A stretch of 64,000 nucleotides of DNA from CAVVTR01 sp963751245 (GCA_963751245.1 CAVVTR010000008.1:496001-560000), one strand, 5' to 3'. Counted from the stretch's first letter, positions 8,523-17,286 are shown. Numbers and translations are program-made. The notes: generated by a model from the letters alone, not told the origin.

Positions 8523-9263
8523 ATGGACACCACCCCGCTGCTGCCCGCCATCGCCGTCGTCGCGGCCACCCTCGCGGGGGGCGCCGTGCCGCTCCGCTTC
8601 GAGCGCCACAGCCGGTTCTTCCTGGGGTTCTCCGCCGGCACGCTGGTCGGCCTCGCCCTCCTGGAGCTCGTCCCCGAGGGGCTCGCGGAGCTGGGGGGCG
8701 ACCCTCACGCGCCGCTCCGCCTCGTGCTCGGCGCCTTCCTCCTCACCATGCTGCTGGACAAGCTCCACGTCCTTCATCCCCACGAGCACGGCATGGACGC
8801 CGCCTGCCCACAGACCGAGCACGAGCATCCACCCCTCGCCATGCACGGTGCCTGGGGGCTGGTCCTCCATTCGGTGCTCGACGGGGTGGCGCTGGCGACG
8901 GCGACGCGGGAGTCCGTGGCCGCCGCCGTCGCGGTGGGCGTCGCACTGTCTGCGCACAAGTTCACCGACGGTCTCACCACGGTGGCGCTGGTCCTCCACC
9001 ACCACCACCGGCGCGCTCAGGCGGCGCGGGTGCTGCTGGCCAACGCCGGCGCCCTGGTGCTGGGCATGCTCGCCGGCTTCGCCCTGCCGCTGCAGCCCGG
9101 CCAGCTCGCCAGGCTGCTCCTGGTCATCGCCGGCTTCTTCCTCTACCTCGGGGCGTCGGACCTGATCCCGTCGCTCACCGGGCCGTCATGCCGCAAACGC
9201 GACGTCCTCGCCACCGCCGCGGGGATGGCGGTCATCGCGGCGGTCTCGCTGCTGGCCCACTGA
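8523..9263 (+). CDS. ZIP family metal transporter
   Basis: A 246-residue integral membrane protein with about eight predicted hydrophobic segments. The two ZIP metal-site motifs are HSVLDG at 116-121 and HKFTDG at 145-150. A histidine-rich cytoplasmic loop lies between them and upstream (HPHEHG, HEHPP, HHHH). ZIP proteins bring zinc or other divalent metals into the cytoplasm. The gene is divergent from the S4 gene and convergent with the next gene, so it is probably transcribed alone. The start lacks a Shine-Dalgarno sequence and sits behind TACAAT. Metal specificity cannot be told from sequence alone. Confidence 0.85.
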   Translation: MDTTPLLPAIAVVAATLAGGAVPLRFERHSRFFLGFSAGTLVGLALLELVPEGLAELGGDPHAPLRLVLGAFLLTMLLDKLHVLHPHEHGMDAACPQTEHEHPPLAMHGAWGLVLHSVLDGVALATATRESVAAAVAVGVALSAHKFTDGLTTVALVLHHHHRRAQAARVLLANAGALVLGMLAGFALPLQPGQLARLLLVIAGFFLYLGASDLIPSLTGPSCRKRDVLATAAGMAVIAAVSLLAH

Positions 9264-9279
9264 CGGCGGCGCCGGCGCC

Positions 9280-10071
9280 TCAGTCGGAGCCGTTGGAACC
9301 CTTCGACTTGGTCCCGTAGCCGACCATCACGGAGGTCGAGCCGTCGTCGGACGAGACGGTCACGGACACCGACCTCGCGCCGCCGTCGGCCTCGCCGGTG
9401 AGGATGCCCCCGGAGACGGTCCCGTCGCTGCTCATGGTGTTGCGCTTCACCGTGAAACCCGCGCGCGCCAGCGCGGCGGCGTAGAAGTCGAGGACCTTAC
9501 CGGCGTCGTCGGAGGTGGACAGGCTGAACGTCCCCGAGACCTCGTCGCCCTTGCGCGAGGACCACGCCCCCTGGGGCTTCTCCCCGCCGTACAGCGGCAC
9601 CCAGCCGGGAATGTCCTTCCCGGCGTCGGCGCCGATGGTCATGGAGCCCTCCTTGGAGCGCACCTCGAACTTCCCGGAGGTGCCGTCCCCCTTGGCGTCC
9701 ACCGAGACGGTCTCGCCCTTCTCGTTCTCGAACTGGATCTTGCCGTTCTTGATGTCGGCGAGGTTCATGGTCACCTCCTCGCCGGTCTTCCTGTTCCGCA
9801 GGGTGAGGGTGCCCTTGGCCTCGTCGGAGGAGACCACCTCCACGTCGGGGTTGGCGGCGGCGATGAGCTTGGCCACCGCCATCTCCGGGTGGGCGCCGGC
9901 CTGCTTCACCTTGTGCGCCACGAACACGCCGCCGGCCAGAAGCGCCAGCAGGGCGGCGATCATGATCCCTCCGCAACCGGCGAGGATCCAGACGAACGGG
10001 CTGGTCTTCTTGGCCGGCGCCGGCGCTCCGGGCGCCACGGGTACGGGTGGCTGGGGCGGTACGGTGGACAT
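9280..10071 (-). CDS. Membrane-anchored hypothetical protein
   Basis: 263 residues. A short proline-rich cytoplasmic N-terminus is followed by one transmembrane helix at about residues 25-47 and a large extracytoplasmic domain rich in Gly, Ser, Asp and Lys. The domain has repeated beta-strand patterns (TLTLRNRKTGEEVTMNLADI, GKFEVRSKEGSMTIG) and a C-terminal region built around YAAALARAGFTVKRN. I recognise no specific family. The ATG at 10071 has GGAGA upstream and begins directly before the proline-rich segment; a longer frame upstream is not protein-like. It is divergent from the dodecin gene across 137 bases and convergent with the ZIP gene. A function is not assignable. Confidence 0.65.
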   Translation of the reverse strand: MSTVPPQPPVPVAPGAPAPAKKTSPFVWILAGCGGIMIAALLALLAGGVFVAHKVKQAGAHPEMAVAKLIAAANPDVEVVSSDEAKGTLTLRNRKTGEEVTMNLADIKNGKIQFENEKGETVSVDAKGDGTSGKFEVRSKEGSMTIGADAGKDIPGWVPLYGGEKPQGAWSSRKGDEVSGTFSLSTSDDAGKVLDFYAAALARAGFTVKRNTMSSDGTVSGGILTGEADGGARSVSVTVSSDDGSTSVMVGYGTKSKGSNGSD

Positions 10072-10208
10072 GGGGAGATCTCCTTTTCTCCTCCGCTCTC
10101 GAGCGGCTGGATGTCGTAAGCAGAATGGTACCGCATCTGAAATCATCGCGGCTCTTTCCCGCTTCTCCTGTCTCAGAGGGCGCACGACGCCAGCATGGAG
10201 GAGGCATC

Positions 10209-10415
10209 ATGAGCGAGAGGGTGTACAAGAAGGTCCGCGTGGTCGGCTGCTCGCGGGAGAGCTACGAGAAGGCCGTCAGGAGCGCGCTGGAGAAGGCCGC
10301 CGGGTCGCTGCACGGCATCGCCTGGTTCGAGGTCGTGGAGCACCGCGGCGCGGTCGTGGACGGCACGGCGGTGGAGTGGCAGGCCACCGTCGACGTCGCC
10401 TTCAAGCTCGACTGA
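10209..10415 (+). CDS. Dodecin-like small flavin-binding protein
   Basis: A 68-residue protein of the dodecin family, which forms dodecamers that store flavin or CoA. The family pattern is YKKVRVVGCSRESYEKAVRS followed by ALEKAA, GIAWFEVVEHRGAVVDG and the final strand WQATVDVAFKLD. GGAGGAGG lies a few bases before the ATG at 10209. The length fits the family well (usually about 65-75 residues). It is convergent with corA and separated from it by a strong hairpin. Flavin binding is inferred from the family. Confidence 0.85.
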   Translation: MSERVYKKVRVVGCSRESYEKAVRSALEKAAGSLHGIAWFEVVEHRGAVVDGTAVEWQATVDVAFKLD

Positions 10416-10428
10416 GCCGTCCCTGGCG

Positions 10429-10450
10429 GCGGCGCCCGCGGGGGCGCCGC
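10429..10450. terminator. Hairpin between convergent dodecin and corA genes
   Basis: GCGGCGCCC at 10429-10437 pairs perfectly with GGGCGCCGC at 10442-10450 around a four-base loop. It occupies the gap between two converging genes and could end transcription from both sides. No long T-run follows, as is common in very GC-rich genomes. Confidence 0.5.
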
Positions 10451-10460
10451 TCCCAGTCTG

Positions 10461-11540
10461 CTACAGCCAGCGCTTGCGGTGGAACCAGGCCAGCATCGTG
10501 ACCGCCACGGCCAGCATGATCCCCAGCGCCATCGGATAGCCGAACGGCCACTTCAGCTCGGGCATGTTGAAGGGGCTGACGGCGGTGTCGAAGTTCATGC
10601 CGTACACCCCGGCGATGAACCCCAGGGGGATGAAGATGGTCGCGATGATGGTGAGCACCTTCATGACCTCGTTCATCCGGTTCGACACGCTGGACAGGTA
10701 CAGGTCGACGAGGCCCGTGGCCATCTCCCGGAACGTCTCCACCATGTCGAGGACCTGCACGGCGTGGTCGTACACGTCCCGCACGTAGGTCCGGGTGTCC
10801 GCCTCGATCATGGGCGCGTCGCCGCGGGCCAGGACGCTGACCAGCTCGCGGGTGGGCCACGCCACGCGCCGGATCTTGAGCAGGCTCCGCTTGACGTGAT
10901 GGAGGGCCTCCAGGGCGCTCCGGTCGGGCCGATCCAGGAGCTCCGCCTCGAGGTCCTCGAGCCGCTCTCCGGCGGCGTCCAGGACCGGGAACAGGTAGTC
11001 GACCACGGCATCGACGATGGCGTAGGCGAGGTAGTCGAGCCCGGCGGAGCGGATCCGGCCGCGGCCCGCCTGGAGGCGCTCCAGCACCGGCTTGAACAGC
11101 GCGTTCTCCCGCTCCTCGACGGTGACCAGGAGGCCGGGGAAGAGGATGACCGAGACCTGCTCCTCGTCGAGCTCGCCGTTGCCCGCCGGCCGGAGCACCT
11201 GGAGCACGGCGAACAGGACGTCGGCGCCCTCCTCCAGCTTGGGCCGCTGGCCCGGGCTGGCCACGTCCTCCAACAGGAGCGGGTGGAGGGGCAGCGCCGA
11301 GCCCAGCTCCGCGAGCACGGCGGGATCGTGCCCCACCACGCGCAGCCAGGACCGTCCCCCGGGGGCCGCGCGGCGGACCGCGTCGGCCACCGAGGGCACC
11401 GTTTCCTCGGCGTATCCGTCGGCGTCGTAACGGACCAGGGTCAGCGTCGTGGGGGCGGCGCCGCCTTCGGGAAGGGGCTCCAGGGTCCCCGGAGCGCTCC
11501 CCGGGGGCTTCACACGCCGCCGGTAGATCCTCGTTCTCAT
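10461..11540 (-). CDS. corA: CorA family magnesium/cobalt transporter
   Basis: A 359-residue CorA-type channel. It has a large acidic cytoplasmic domain (about 1-290) and two C-terminal transmembrane helices. The signature YGMNF lies at 313-317 between the helices, after the first segment (MKVLTIIATIFIPLGFIAGV). The protein ends in a basic tail (HRKRWL), as usual for CorA. The family imports magnesium, and sometimes cobalt or nickel, as a pentamer in the inner membrane. ATG at 11540 has GGAGGAG upstream. It follows kynureninase on the same strand with a 62-base gap. Length and motifs are normal. Confidence 0.92.
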   Translation of the reverse strand: MRTRIYRRRVKPPGSAPGTLEPLPEGGAAPTTLTLVRYDADGYAEETVPSVADAVRRAAPGGRSWLRVVGHDPAVLAELGSALPLHPLLLEDVASPGQRPKLEEGADVLFAVLQVLRPAGNGELDEEQVSVILFPGLLVTVEERENALFKPVLERLQAGRGRIRSAGLDYLAYAIVDAVVDYLFPVLDAAGERLEDLEAELLDRPDRSALEALHHVKRSLLKIRRVAWPTRELVSVLARGDAPMIEADTRTYVRDVYDHAVQVLDMVETFREMATGLVDLYLSSVSNRMNEVMKVLTIIATIFIPLGFIAGVYGMNFDTAVSPFNMPELKWPFGYPMALGIMLAVAVTMLAWFHRKRWL

Positions 11541-11602
11541 GGCGTCTCCTCCGTCGCGGGCCGCGTGTCCCACTGTAGCGCAGCGGAAACGCCCTCCCCC
11601 GC

Positions 11603-12841
11603 TCAGGTCACGGCGCCCCGCCGGTGGAAGGCGGGCGCCGCCCAGGCCCGCGAGGCCATCACCTCCCGGATTGCCGCCACCGCGCTCCACACGTCCTCGA
11701 AGCGCAGGTACAGCGGCCCGAGGCCGAACCTCGCCACGTCGGGCTCCCGGAAGTCGCCGATGACGCCACGGGCGGTGAGCGCCTGGACCACCGCGAACGC
11801 CTCCGGGTGGCAGAAGGAGACCTGGCTTCCCCGGTGTCGCGCCTCGCGGGGGGAGACGAGCGCGAAGCCCCACCCCGCGCACTCCTGGGCCATGAGCCGG
11901 ATGAACAGGTCGCCCAGGGCCTCGGACTTCCGGCGCACGGAGCCGATGTCGACGGCGGCGGCGAGCTCGACGCCGCACTGGAGGGCGGCGAGGCTGAGGA
12001 CAGGCGGCGTGCCGCACAGGTGGCGGCCGATCCCCGGGGCCGGTCTGAACGCCGCCTCGAAGGCAAATGGAGCCTCGTGCCCCAGCCAGCCCCACAGCGG
12101 CTGGGCCGCCCCGGCCTGGAGCCTCTCCGCCACGAACAGGAACGACGGGGCGCCGGGCCCACCGTTGAGGAACTTGTAGCCGCAGCCCACCGCCAGGTCC
12201 ACACCCCAGGCGTCCAGCGCAAGGGGGACCACCCCCGCCGAGTGCGAGAGGTCCCACAGCACGAGCGCACCGCGGTCGTGCGCCATCCGCGTCACGGCCT
12301 CCATGTCGTGCATCCAGCCGGTCCTGAAGTCCACATGGGTGAGCATGAGCACCGCGGCGTCGCGGCCCAGCGCCGTCTCGAGCTCCTCCCGGGCCACCAC
12401 GCGGAGCTCCACGCCGCCGAGGAGATCGGTGAGACCCTCGGCCACGTACAGGTCGGTGGGGAAGTTCCCCTCCTCGGTGACGATCGCCGAGCGGCCGGGC
12501 CGGAGGCGCAACGCCGCCGCCAGGAGCTTGAACAGGTTCACCGAGGTGGAATCGGTGACGATCACCTCGCCGGAGCCGGCGCCCACGAGGGACGCGATCC
12601 GGTCCCCCACCACCTTGGGGAGCGCCATCCAGCCGTGCCGGTTCCAGCTGGTGATCAGGTCGCGGCCCCACTCCTCCCGGACCACCGCGTCCAGCCGCTC
12701 GGCCGTCGCCGCCGGCAGCGGTCCCAGGGAGTTCCCGTCCAGGTAGACGACGCCCTCGGGCAGCAGGAAGCGGTCCCGCTGGCCGGCCAGCGGATCGGCC
12801 GCGTCCAGGGCCCGCGCGGCCTCCAGGGTGATCGTGTCCAT
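11603..12841 (-). CDS. kynU: Kynureninase
   Basis: A 412-residue PLP-dependent fold-type I enzyme that cleaves kynurenine to anthranilate and alanine. Family features include YLDGNSLGPLPAATAERL at about 33-50, TDSTSVNLFKLL at about 96-107, the PLP-contacting WDLSHSAG at 196-203 and the Schiff-base lysine K223 in GCGYKFLNGGPGAP. The length is typical. ATG at 12841 follows GGAGG with good spacing; the far longer open frame upstream is antisense to the peptidase gene. No other kynurenine-pathway gene (tryptophan dioxygenase, kynurenine formamidase, hydroxyanthranilate dioxygenase) is in this window, so the pathway direction cannot be judged here. Confidence 0.9.
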   Translation of the reverse strand: MDTITLEAARALDAADPLAGQRDRFLLPEGVVYLDGNSLGPLPAATAERLDAVVREEWGRDLITSWNRHGWMALPKVVGDRIASLVGAGSGEVIVTDSTSVNLFKLLAAALRLRPGRSAIVTEEGNFPTDLYVAEGLTDLLGGVELRVVAREELETALGRDAAVLMLTHVDFRTGWMHDMEAVTRMAHDRGALVLWDLSHSAGVVPLALDAWGVDLAVGCGYKFLNGGPGAPSFLFVAERLQAGAAQPLWGWLGHEAPFAFEAAFRPAPGIGRHLCGTPPVLSLAALQCGVELAAAVDIGSVRRKSEALGDLFIRLMAQECAGWGFALVSPREARHRGSQVSFCHPEAFAVVQALTARGVIGDFREPDVARFGLGPLYLRFEDVWSAVAAIREVMASRAWAAPAFHRRGAVT

Positions 12842-12982
12842 CCGAGCCTCCGCGGCGCCGGCGCACCGGCGCCCCGGCGAGGGTAGCAGCACCGGGGCCT
12901 TGCAGAGGGGTGTACCATTCGCGGGACATTCACGGCGCGGCGGAGACCTCCTGCCGCCGCTCAGACAAGAGAGGGAGAGTCG

Positions 12983-14608
12983 ATGAGAAGAGGCCTCGTG
13001 TTGCTCACCGCGTTGCTGCTCGTGCTCGTTCCGTTCGCCTCGACGGCCCAGGAGAGGGTCGACCTGCAGATGATGACCCGTATCAGGGAGGAGGGTTTCA
13101 AGCGCTCCCAGGTCATGGACATCGTCGAACACCTCACCGACGTCATCGGCCCGCGCGTCACCAACTCGCCCGCCATGCGCGACGCCAACCGGTGGACCGC
13201 GAAGACCATGGAGGACTGGGGCCTCGCCAACGTCCACCAGGAGCCGTGGGAGTTCGGGCGGGGGTGGTCCTTCGACGGCTGCTCGGTCCAGATGACCGAG
13301 CCCGTGGCCGCGCCCCTCATCGCCCTGCCCAAGGGGTGGACCCCCGGCACCGGCGGCCCCGTCGTGGGCCGGGTGGTGCGGGCGACCATCGAGTCCAGCG
13401 AGGACATGGAGCGCCTCCACGGCACCCTCGCCGGCGCCGTCGTGTTCCTCGACAAAGCCGTCGACCTCGAGCCCCCGGAGGCCCCGGAGTTCCGCCGCTA
13501 CTCCGAGTCGGACCTGCAGGCGCTCGAGGAGTACCAGCTTCCCCGCGACCACCGCGGCGACTGGCGCGAGCGGGCGATGAAGCGCTTCCGGCTGGCCGCC
13601 GAGATCAACCGCTTCCTCGTCGACGAGAAGGTCGTGGCCACCGTGGAGCCGAGCTCCCGCGACGCCGGCCTGGTCCGCGTCGGCGGCAACCGCTCCTACG
13701 GAGTGGGCGAGAACCCGGGCGTCCCGGCGCTCGTCATGGCGGCCGAGCACTACGACCGCATCGTGCGCCTCCTCGACCAGAAGCGTGAGGTCAAGCTGCG
13801 GATCGACGTGGCCGCCCACTTCTGGGAGGACGACACGAGGGCCGACAACACCGTCGCGGAGATCCCCGGCACCGACCTCAAGGATCAGGTCGTGATGGCC
13901 GGTGCGCACCTCGACTCGTGGCACGGCGGCACGGGCGCCACCGACGACGCGGCCGGTGTCGCCGTGGTCATGGAGGCCGCCCGCATCCTCCACGCCCTCG
14001 GCGTGCACCCCCGCCGCACCATCCGCGTCGCCCTGTGGAGCAGCGAGGAGCAGGGGCTCAACGGCTCCCGCGCGTACGTCTCGGAGCACTTCGCCACCCG
14101 TCCCGAGCCCACGGACCCGGAGCAGAAGGCGCTGCCCTCCTGGGCTCGTCGTAACCAGGGCCCGCTCACTTTCAAGCCGGAGTACGGGAAGCTGTCGGCC
14201 TACTTCAACCTGGACAACGGGGGCGGCCGAATCCGCGGCATCTACGCCCAGGAGAACGCGGCCGTCGTGCCCGTCTTCCGGGCGTGGCTCGCCCCGCTCG
14301 CCGACCTCGGGGCCGACACCGTGACCATGCGCACCACGGGCTCCACCGACCACGTGCCCTTCGACTCCGTGGGCCTGCCCGGGTTCCAGTTCATCCAGGA
14401 CCCCCTGGACTACTTCCCGCGCACGCACCACACCAACATGGACGTCTACGAGCGTCTGCAGCGCGAGGACCTCATGCAGGCCTCCGTGGTCATGGCGGCG
14501 TTCCTGTACGACGCCGCCATGCGCGACGACATGATCCCGCGCAAGCCGGCGCCGGTGGAGGAGAAGCGCGCCGCCGACGCCCGGCCGGCCGGTCACGGCC
14601 GCTCCTGA
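12983..14608 (+). CDS. Secreted M28-family zinc aminopeptidase
   Basis: A 541-residue exported peptidase. A signal peptide covers residues 1-22 (basic start, hydrophobic core, cut near STA-QE). A non-catalytic region with a PA-like insert at about 120-160 comes first. The M28 catalytic block shows zinc ligands and the general base in GAHLDSW (H309), TDDAAG (D321), SSEEQG (E355/E356), the D411 region and HHTNMD (H482). This is the pattern of carboxypeptidase Q-like or aminopeptidase S-like enzymes. Likely role: periplasmic or extracellular release of amino acids from peptides. GAGAGGGAGAG precedes the ATG. It is divergent from kynU and ends before a strong hairpin terminator. Confidence 0.88.
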   Translation: MRRGLVLLTALLLVLVPFASTAQERVDLQMMTRIREEGFKRSQVMDIVEHLTDVIGPRVTNSPAMRDANRWTAKTMEDWGLANVHQEPWEFGRGWSFDGCSVQMTEPVAAPLIALPKGWTPGTGGPVVGRVVRATIESSEDMERLHGTLAGAVVFLDKAVDLEPPEAPEFRRYSESDLQALEEYQLPRDHRGDWRERAMKRFRLAAEINRFLVDEKVVATVEPSSRDAGLVRVGGNRSYGVGENPGVPALVMAAEHYDRIVRLLDQKREVKLRIDVAAHFWEDDTRADNTVAEIPGTDLKDQVVMAGAHLDSWHGGTGATDDAAGVAVVMEAARILHALGVHPRRTIRVALWSSEEQGLNGSRAYVSEHFATRPEPTDPEQKALPSWARRNQGPLTFKPEYGKLSAYFNLDNGGGRIRGIYAQENAAVVPVFRAWLAPLADLGADTVTMRTTGSTDHVPFDSVGLPGFQFIQDPLDYFPRTHHTNMDVYERLQREDLMQASVVMAAFLYDAAMRDDMIPRKPAPVEEKRAADARPAGHGRS

Positions 14609-14637
14609 GCTCCCGGCCGCTCACGCAACCCTGCGAG

Positions 14638-14664
14638 GGGGCCGCGGCGAACCGCCGCGGCCCC
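14638..14664 (+). terminator. Rho-independent-type terminator after the M28 peptidase
   Basis: A perfect 12-base-pair stem (14638-14649 with 14653-14664) with a three-base loop sits 30 bases after the stop codon. The tail is short (TTCTGCG), which is common in GC-rich DNA. Confidence 0.65.
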
Positions 14665-14723
14665 TTCTGCGTAGGTCTCCTCGGGGGCGCCCGCAGCGGC
14701 GGCCCCTCCCGGAGGGGTGAACC

Positions 14724-15479
14724 ATGAACCGGACCGCCGCGACCCTGCCGACCCTGTTCCTTCTCACCGCCGCCGCAGCGGCCTTCGCCGGGCCTCCGCG
14801 GGCGACCCTCGACCGCCTCGGCGAAGCCCTCGTCACCCTGGACGGCGGACGGTTCGTCGGCGCCTACACCGTCACCGCGAGCTCCCGGGTCGCCAAGGCC
14901 TCCGGCGCCGACGCCGAGGAGACCCTCGAGGTCCGGCGGGTGACGCACTGGGCTGACGGCAGCAGCTCCACCGAGGTGCTCCGCAGCGTCGACAACGGTG
15001 CCGACGTCACCGCCGACAAGCGCCGGGAGGCCGTCCGCGACGGCGGCAAACGGCAGGATCACCCCCGCGACGGCGACGCGAGTCCGGCCGGCGACGACGA
15101 CTTCCGCCTGCCCGTCGGCGCCGACGCTACGCTCTTCGCCTTCTCGCCGGCGCAGCGGGAGGGCGCACTGCTGGTGGCCTCCTTCGCGCCGGTCCCGGCG
15201 CACCGCCGCGACCAGGGCCTGACCCGGGGACGGATCGCCTGGGACCCGGCCACCCTCGACCCCGCATGGATCGAAGTCGACCTGGCGCGGCACCCCACCG
15301 GGCTCCAGAAGATGCTCGTCCGCATCGAGCTCGCCCGCGTCGGCGGCGTGCTGTTCCCCCGCCGGACCGTCACCGACGTCCTCGCCGGCCTCCTGTGGAT
15401 CCGGAGGCAGGTCCACGTGGAGGTGCGCATCGACGAGCTCGCCCCGGCGGCGCAACCCGGGCCGGCACCGGCCTCCTGA
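14724..15479 (+). CDS. Exported hypothetical protein
   Basis: 251 residues with a clear N-terminal signal peptide (hydrophobic to about residue 22, cut after AFA). The mature part starts with LDRLGEALVTLDGGRFVGAYTV and alternates strand-like segments. A charged loop at about 100-122 is rich in Asp, Arg and Lys. The C-terminal strands IEVDLARHPTG and VHVEVRIDELAP suggest a beta-rich periplasmic fold, perhaps an outer-membrane lipoprotein-sorting (LolA/LolB-like) type, but this is only a guess from the strand pattern. GGAGGGGTGA precedes the ATG. It lies between a terminator and the NRAMP-like gene, 25 bases from the latter. No specific family recognised. Confidence 0.6.
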   Translation: MNRTAATLPTLFLLTAAAAAFAGPPRATLDRLGEALVTLDGGRFVGAYTVTASSRVAKASGADAEETLEVRRVTHWADGSSSTEVLRSVDNGADVTADKRREAVRDGGKRQDHPRDGDASPAGDDDFRLPVGADATLFAFSPAQREGALLVASFAPVPAHRRDQGLTRGRIAWDPATLDPAWIEVDLARHPTGLQKMLVRIELARVGGVLFPRRTVTDVLAGLLWIRRQVHVEVRIDELAPAAQPGPAPAS

Positions 15480-15492
15480 GCCGCCCCCCTGC

Positions 15493-15498
15493 TATGCT
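15493..15498 (+). promoter_or_regulatory. Candidate -10 element for a leaderless NRAMP-like gene
   Basis: TATGCT ends exactly 6 bases before the GTG at 15505, which would place +1 at the start codon. No Shine-Dalgarno sequence lies between, and no -35 match is visible. Same arrangement as before the S4 gene at 8459. Confidence 0.4.
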
Positions 15499-15504
15499 CC
15501 CCGG

Positions 15505-16761
15505 GTGAGCTCCCCGGAGCGGCCGCCCACCCGCTGGCGCGACATCCTCGGCATCGTCGGACCCGGCATCGTGGTCGCCGCCACCGGTGTCGGCGCCGGC
15601 GACCTGGTGGCCGCCGCCAAGGCGGGCTCCGAGCTCGGCCTCGCCGTCCTGTGGGCGGCACTGGTGGGCGCCGCGCTGAAGCTCGCCCTCAACGAGGGGG
15701 TGGCGCGCTGGCAGCTCGCCACCGGGACCACATTGCTCGAGGGCTGGGTCGAGGCGTTCGGCTGGCCCGTGCGCATCTACTTCCTCGTCTACCTCCTCCT
15801 CTGGACGGTGATCGTCTCGGCGGCGCTCATGTCGGCCTGCGGCCTCGCCGCCCACGCCCTCCTCCCCGTCCTGCCCGTCGCGGCTTGGGGCGTGATCCAC
15901 GCCCTGGCAGCGCTCGCGCTGGTGTGGTTCGAAGGCTACCCCGTGGTGGAGCGGGTGATGAAATGGGCGGTGGGCCTGATGTTCGTGGCCATCGTCGGCA
16001 CCGCCGCCCTCCACCTCCAGCACCCCGGCGAGATCGTGTCCGGCGCCCTCCTCCCCCGCCTGCCGGCGGGGAGCTCGCTCCTGGTCGCCGGCGTCGTGGG
16101 CGGCGTCGGTGGCAGCTTGACGCTGCTCTCCTACGGTTACTGGATCCGCGAGAAGGGGTGGGCGGGCCCCGCCTGGATGCACACCGTCCGCGCTGACCTG
16201 GGCGTGGCGTACCTCCTCACCGGCATCTTCGGCCTCGCCCTCATCCTCCTCGGCGCCGCCGTGCTGCGGCCGGCCCACGTGGTGGTGCAGGGGAACGAGG
16301 GCGCTCTCCGCATGGCCGCCATGCTCTCCGGCCGCTTCGGCGCCGCCGGCCGCCTCGTCTTCCTCGCCGGATTCTGGGCCGCGGTGACGACCTCCATCGT
16401 GGGCGTCTGGCAGGGCGTGCCGTACCTGTTCGCGGACTACGCCGCCCTGCTGCGCGGGCGGCGGCCCGCCGCCGGCGTGCCGTCGAGCCGGGGACGGTGG
16501 TACCGCGGCTACCTGCTCTTCATGACCTTCCCGCCCATGGGCCTGCTGCTGCTGGGCCGGCCGGTCTGGGTGGTGCTCGCCTACGCCGCGGTGGGCTCCC
16601 TGTTCATGCCGTTCCTCGCCGCCACGCTCCTCGTGCTCAACAACCGCCGCCGCCTCGGTGCTCTGGCCAACGGCGCCGCGGCCAACGCCGCCCTCGTGCT
16701 GTGCCTGCTGCTCTTCGCCTGGCTCGCCGTCGTCGAGCTGGCGTCCCGCCTGCCGCGCTGA
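15505..16761 (+). CDS. NRAMP-superfamily transporter with altered metal-site motifs
   Basis: A 418-residue protein with about eleven hydrophobic segments. The opening GPGIVVAATGVGAGDLVAA (19-37) aligns with transmembrane helix 1 of NRAMP transporters. The canonical metal-binding DPGN there is replaced by GAGD. In the region corresponding to helix 6 the usual MPH is also absent (GGSLTLLSYGYW). Both unwound helices that hold manganese or iron in classical MntH are thus changed, so the substrate may be a different ion (for example magnesium, as in NRMT relatives) or an organic solute. A GTG start without a ribosome-binding site lies 6 bases after TATGCT. It is convergent with the lipoprotein gene at 16762 with no gap. 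Confidence 0.75.
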   Translation: MSSPERPPTRWRDILGIVGPGIVVAATGVGAGDLVAAAKAGSELGLAVLWAALVGAALKLALNEGVARWQLATGTTLLEGWVEAFGWPVRIYFLVYLLLWTVIVSAALMSACGLAAHALLPVLPVAAWGVIHALAALALVWFEGYPVVERVMKWAVGLMFVAIVGTAALHLQHPGEIVSGALLPRLPAGSSLLVAGVVGGVGGSLTLLSYGYWIREKGWAGPAWMHTVRADLGVAYLLTGIFGLALILLGAAVLRPAHVVVQGNEGALRMAAMLSGRFGAAGRLVFLAGFWAAVTTSIVGVWQGVPYLFADYAALLRGRRPAAGVPSSRGRWYRGYLLFMTFPPMGLLLLGRPVWVVLAYAAVGSLFMPFLAATLLVLNNRRRLGALANGAAANAALVLCLLLFAWLAVVELASRLPR

Positions 16762-17286
16762 TCACATGTCCGGGCGGTCCTCCGGCAGCGCGGACCAGTG
16801 TCCGTGGACGAGCTGCCAGCGGCCGTCCTCGTGCACCCAGATCTCGGTACCGCGGCCGACGAAGGGACGGTCGAGCTTCTCCGCCTCGACGAGCAGGTTC
16901 GAGGTGACCCACGCCACGTCGCCGTTGGCGACCACCATGGGGTGGACCTCGGTCCAGCTCGTCCGTCCCATCGCGGCGAACATCGCCGGCAGCTCCTTCC
17001 TGATGCGCTCGACGGAGTTGAACCGGCCGCGCAGCAGGGGGTGGAACAGGAGCAGCTCCGGCGAGGGATACAGCAGCGCGCAGACACCGTCGACGTCACC
17101 CCGCTCGAACGCTTCCACCATGCCGCGGTGGGCCACGATGAGGGCCTGCTGGACCTCGGGGGCAACCGCTTCCCGGCCGAGCGGCGGTGTCGAGGCCTCC
17201 CTGCTGCAGGCCGGCAGGACGAGCACGAGCGCCATGGCCGGCACGCCCACGGCGGCACGGCGCCATCCACGGACACCTCCTCGCAT
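16762..17286 (-). CDS. Lipoprotein with SnoaL/DUF4440-like (NTF2 fold) domain
   Basis: 174 residues. An N-terminal signal ends in a lipobox (VLPACS), so the protein is probably lipidated and held in the inner or outer membrane facing the periplasm. The mature part has the cone-shaped NTF2-fold pattern of DUF4440/SnoaL proteins: VAHRGMVEAFERGDVDGVCALL, then strands ending VAWVTSNLLVEA, GRGTEIWVHEDGRWQLVHGHWS. Such domains bind small molecules or act as hydrolases or isomerases; nothing here fixes which. GGAGG is placed well before the ATG at 17286. A longer upstream frame would pass the lipobox signal and is rejected. Confidence 0.75.
   Translation of the reverse strand: MRGGVRGWRRAAVGVPAMALVLVLPACSREASTPPLGREAVAPEVQQALIVAHRGMVEAFERGDVDGVCALLYPSPELLLFHPLLRGRFNSVERIRKELPAMFAAMGRTSWTEVHPMVVANGDVAWVTSNLLVEAEKLDRPFVGRGTEIWVHEDGRWQLVHGHWSALPEDRPDM

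Noticed and set aside
11603..14596. A 997-codon minus-strand frame that would make kynureninase twice its size
   Set aside because: Everything before MDTITLEAARA is antisense to the M28 peptidase and not protein-like; the ATG at 12841 has a good ribosome site.
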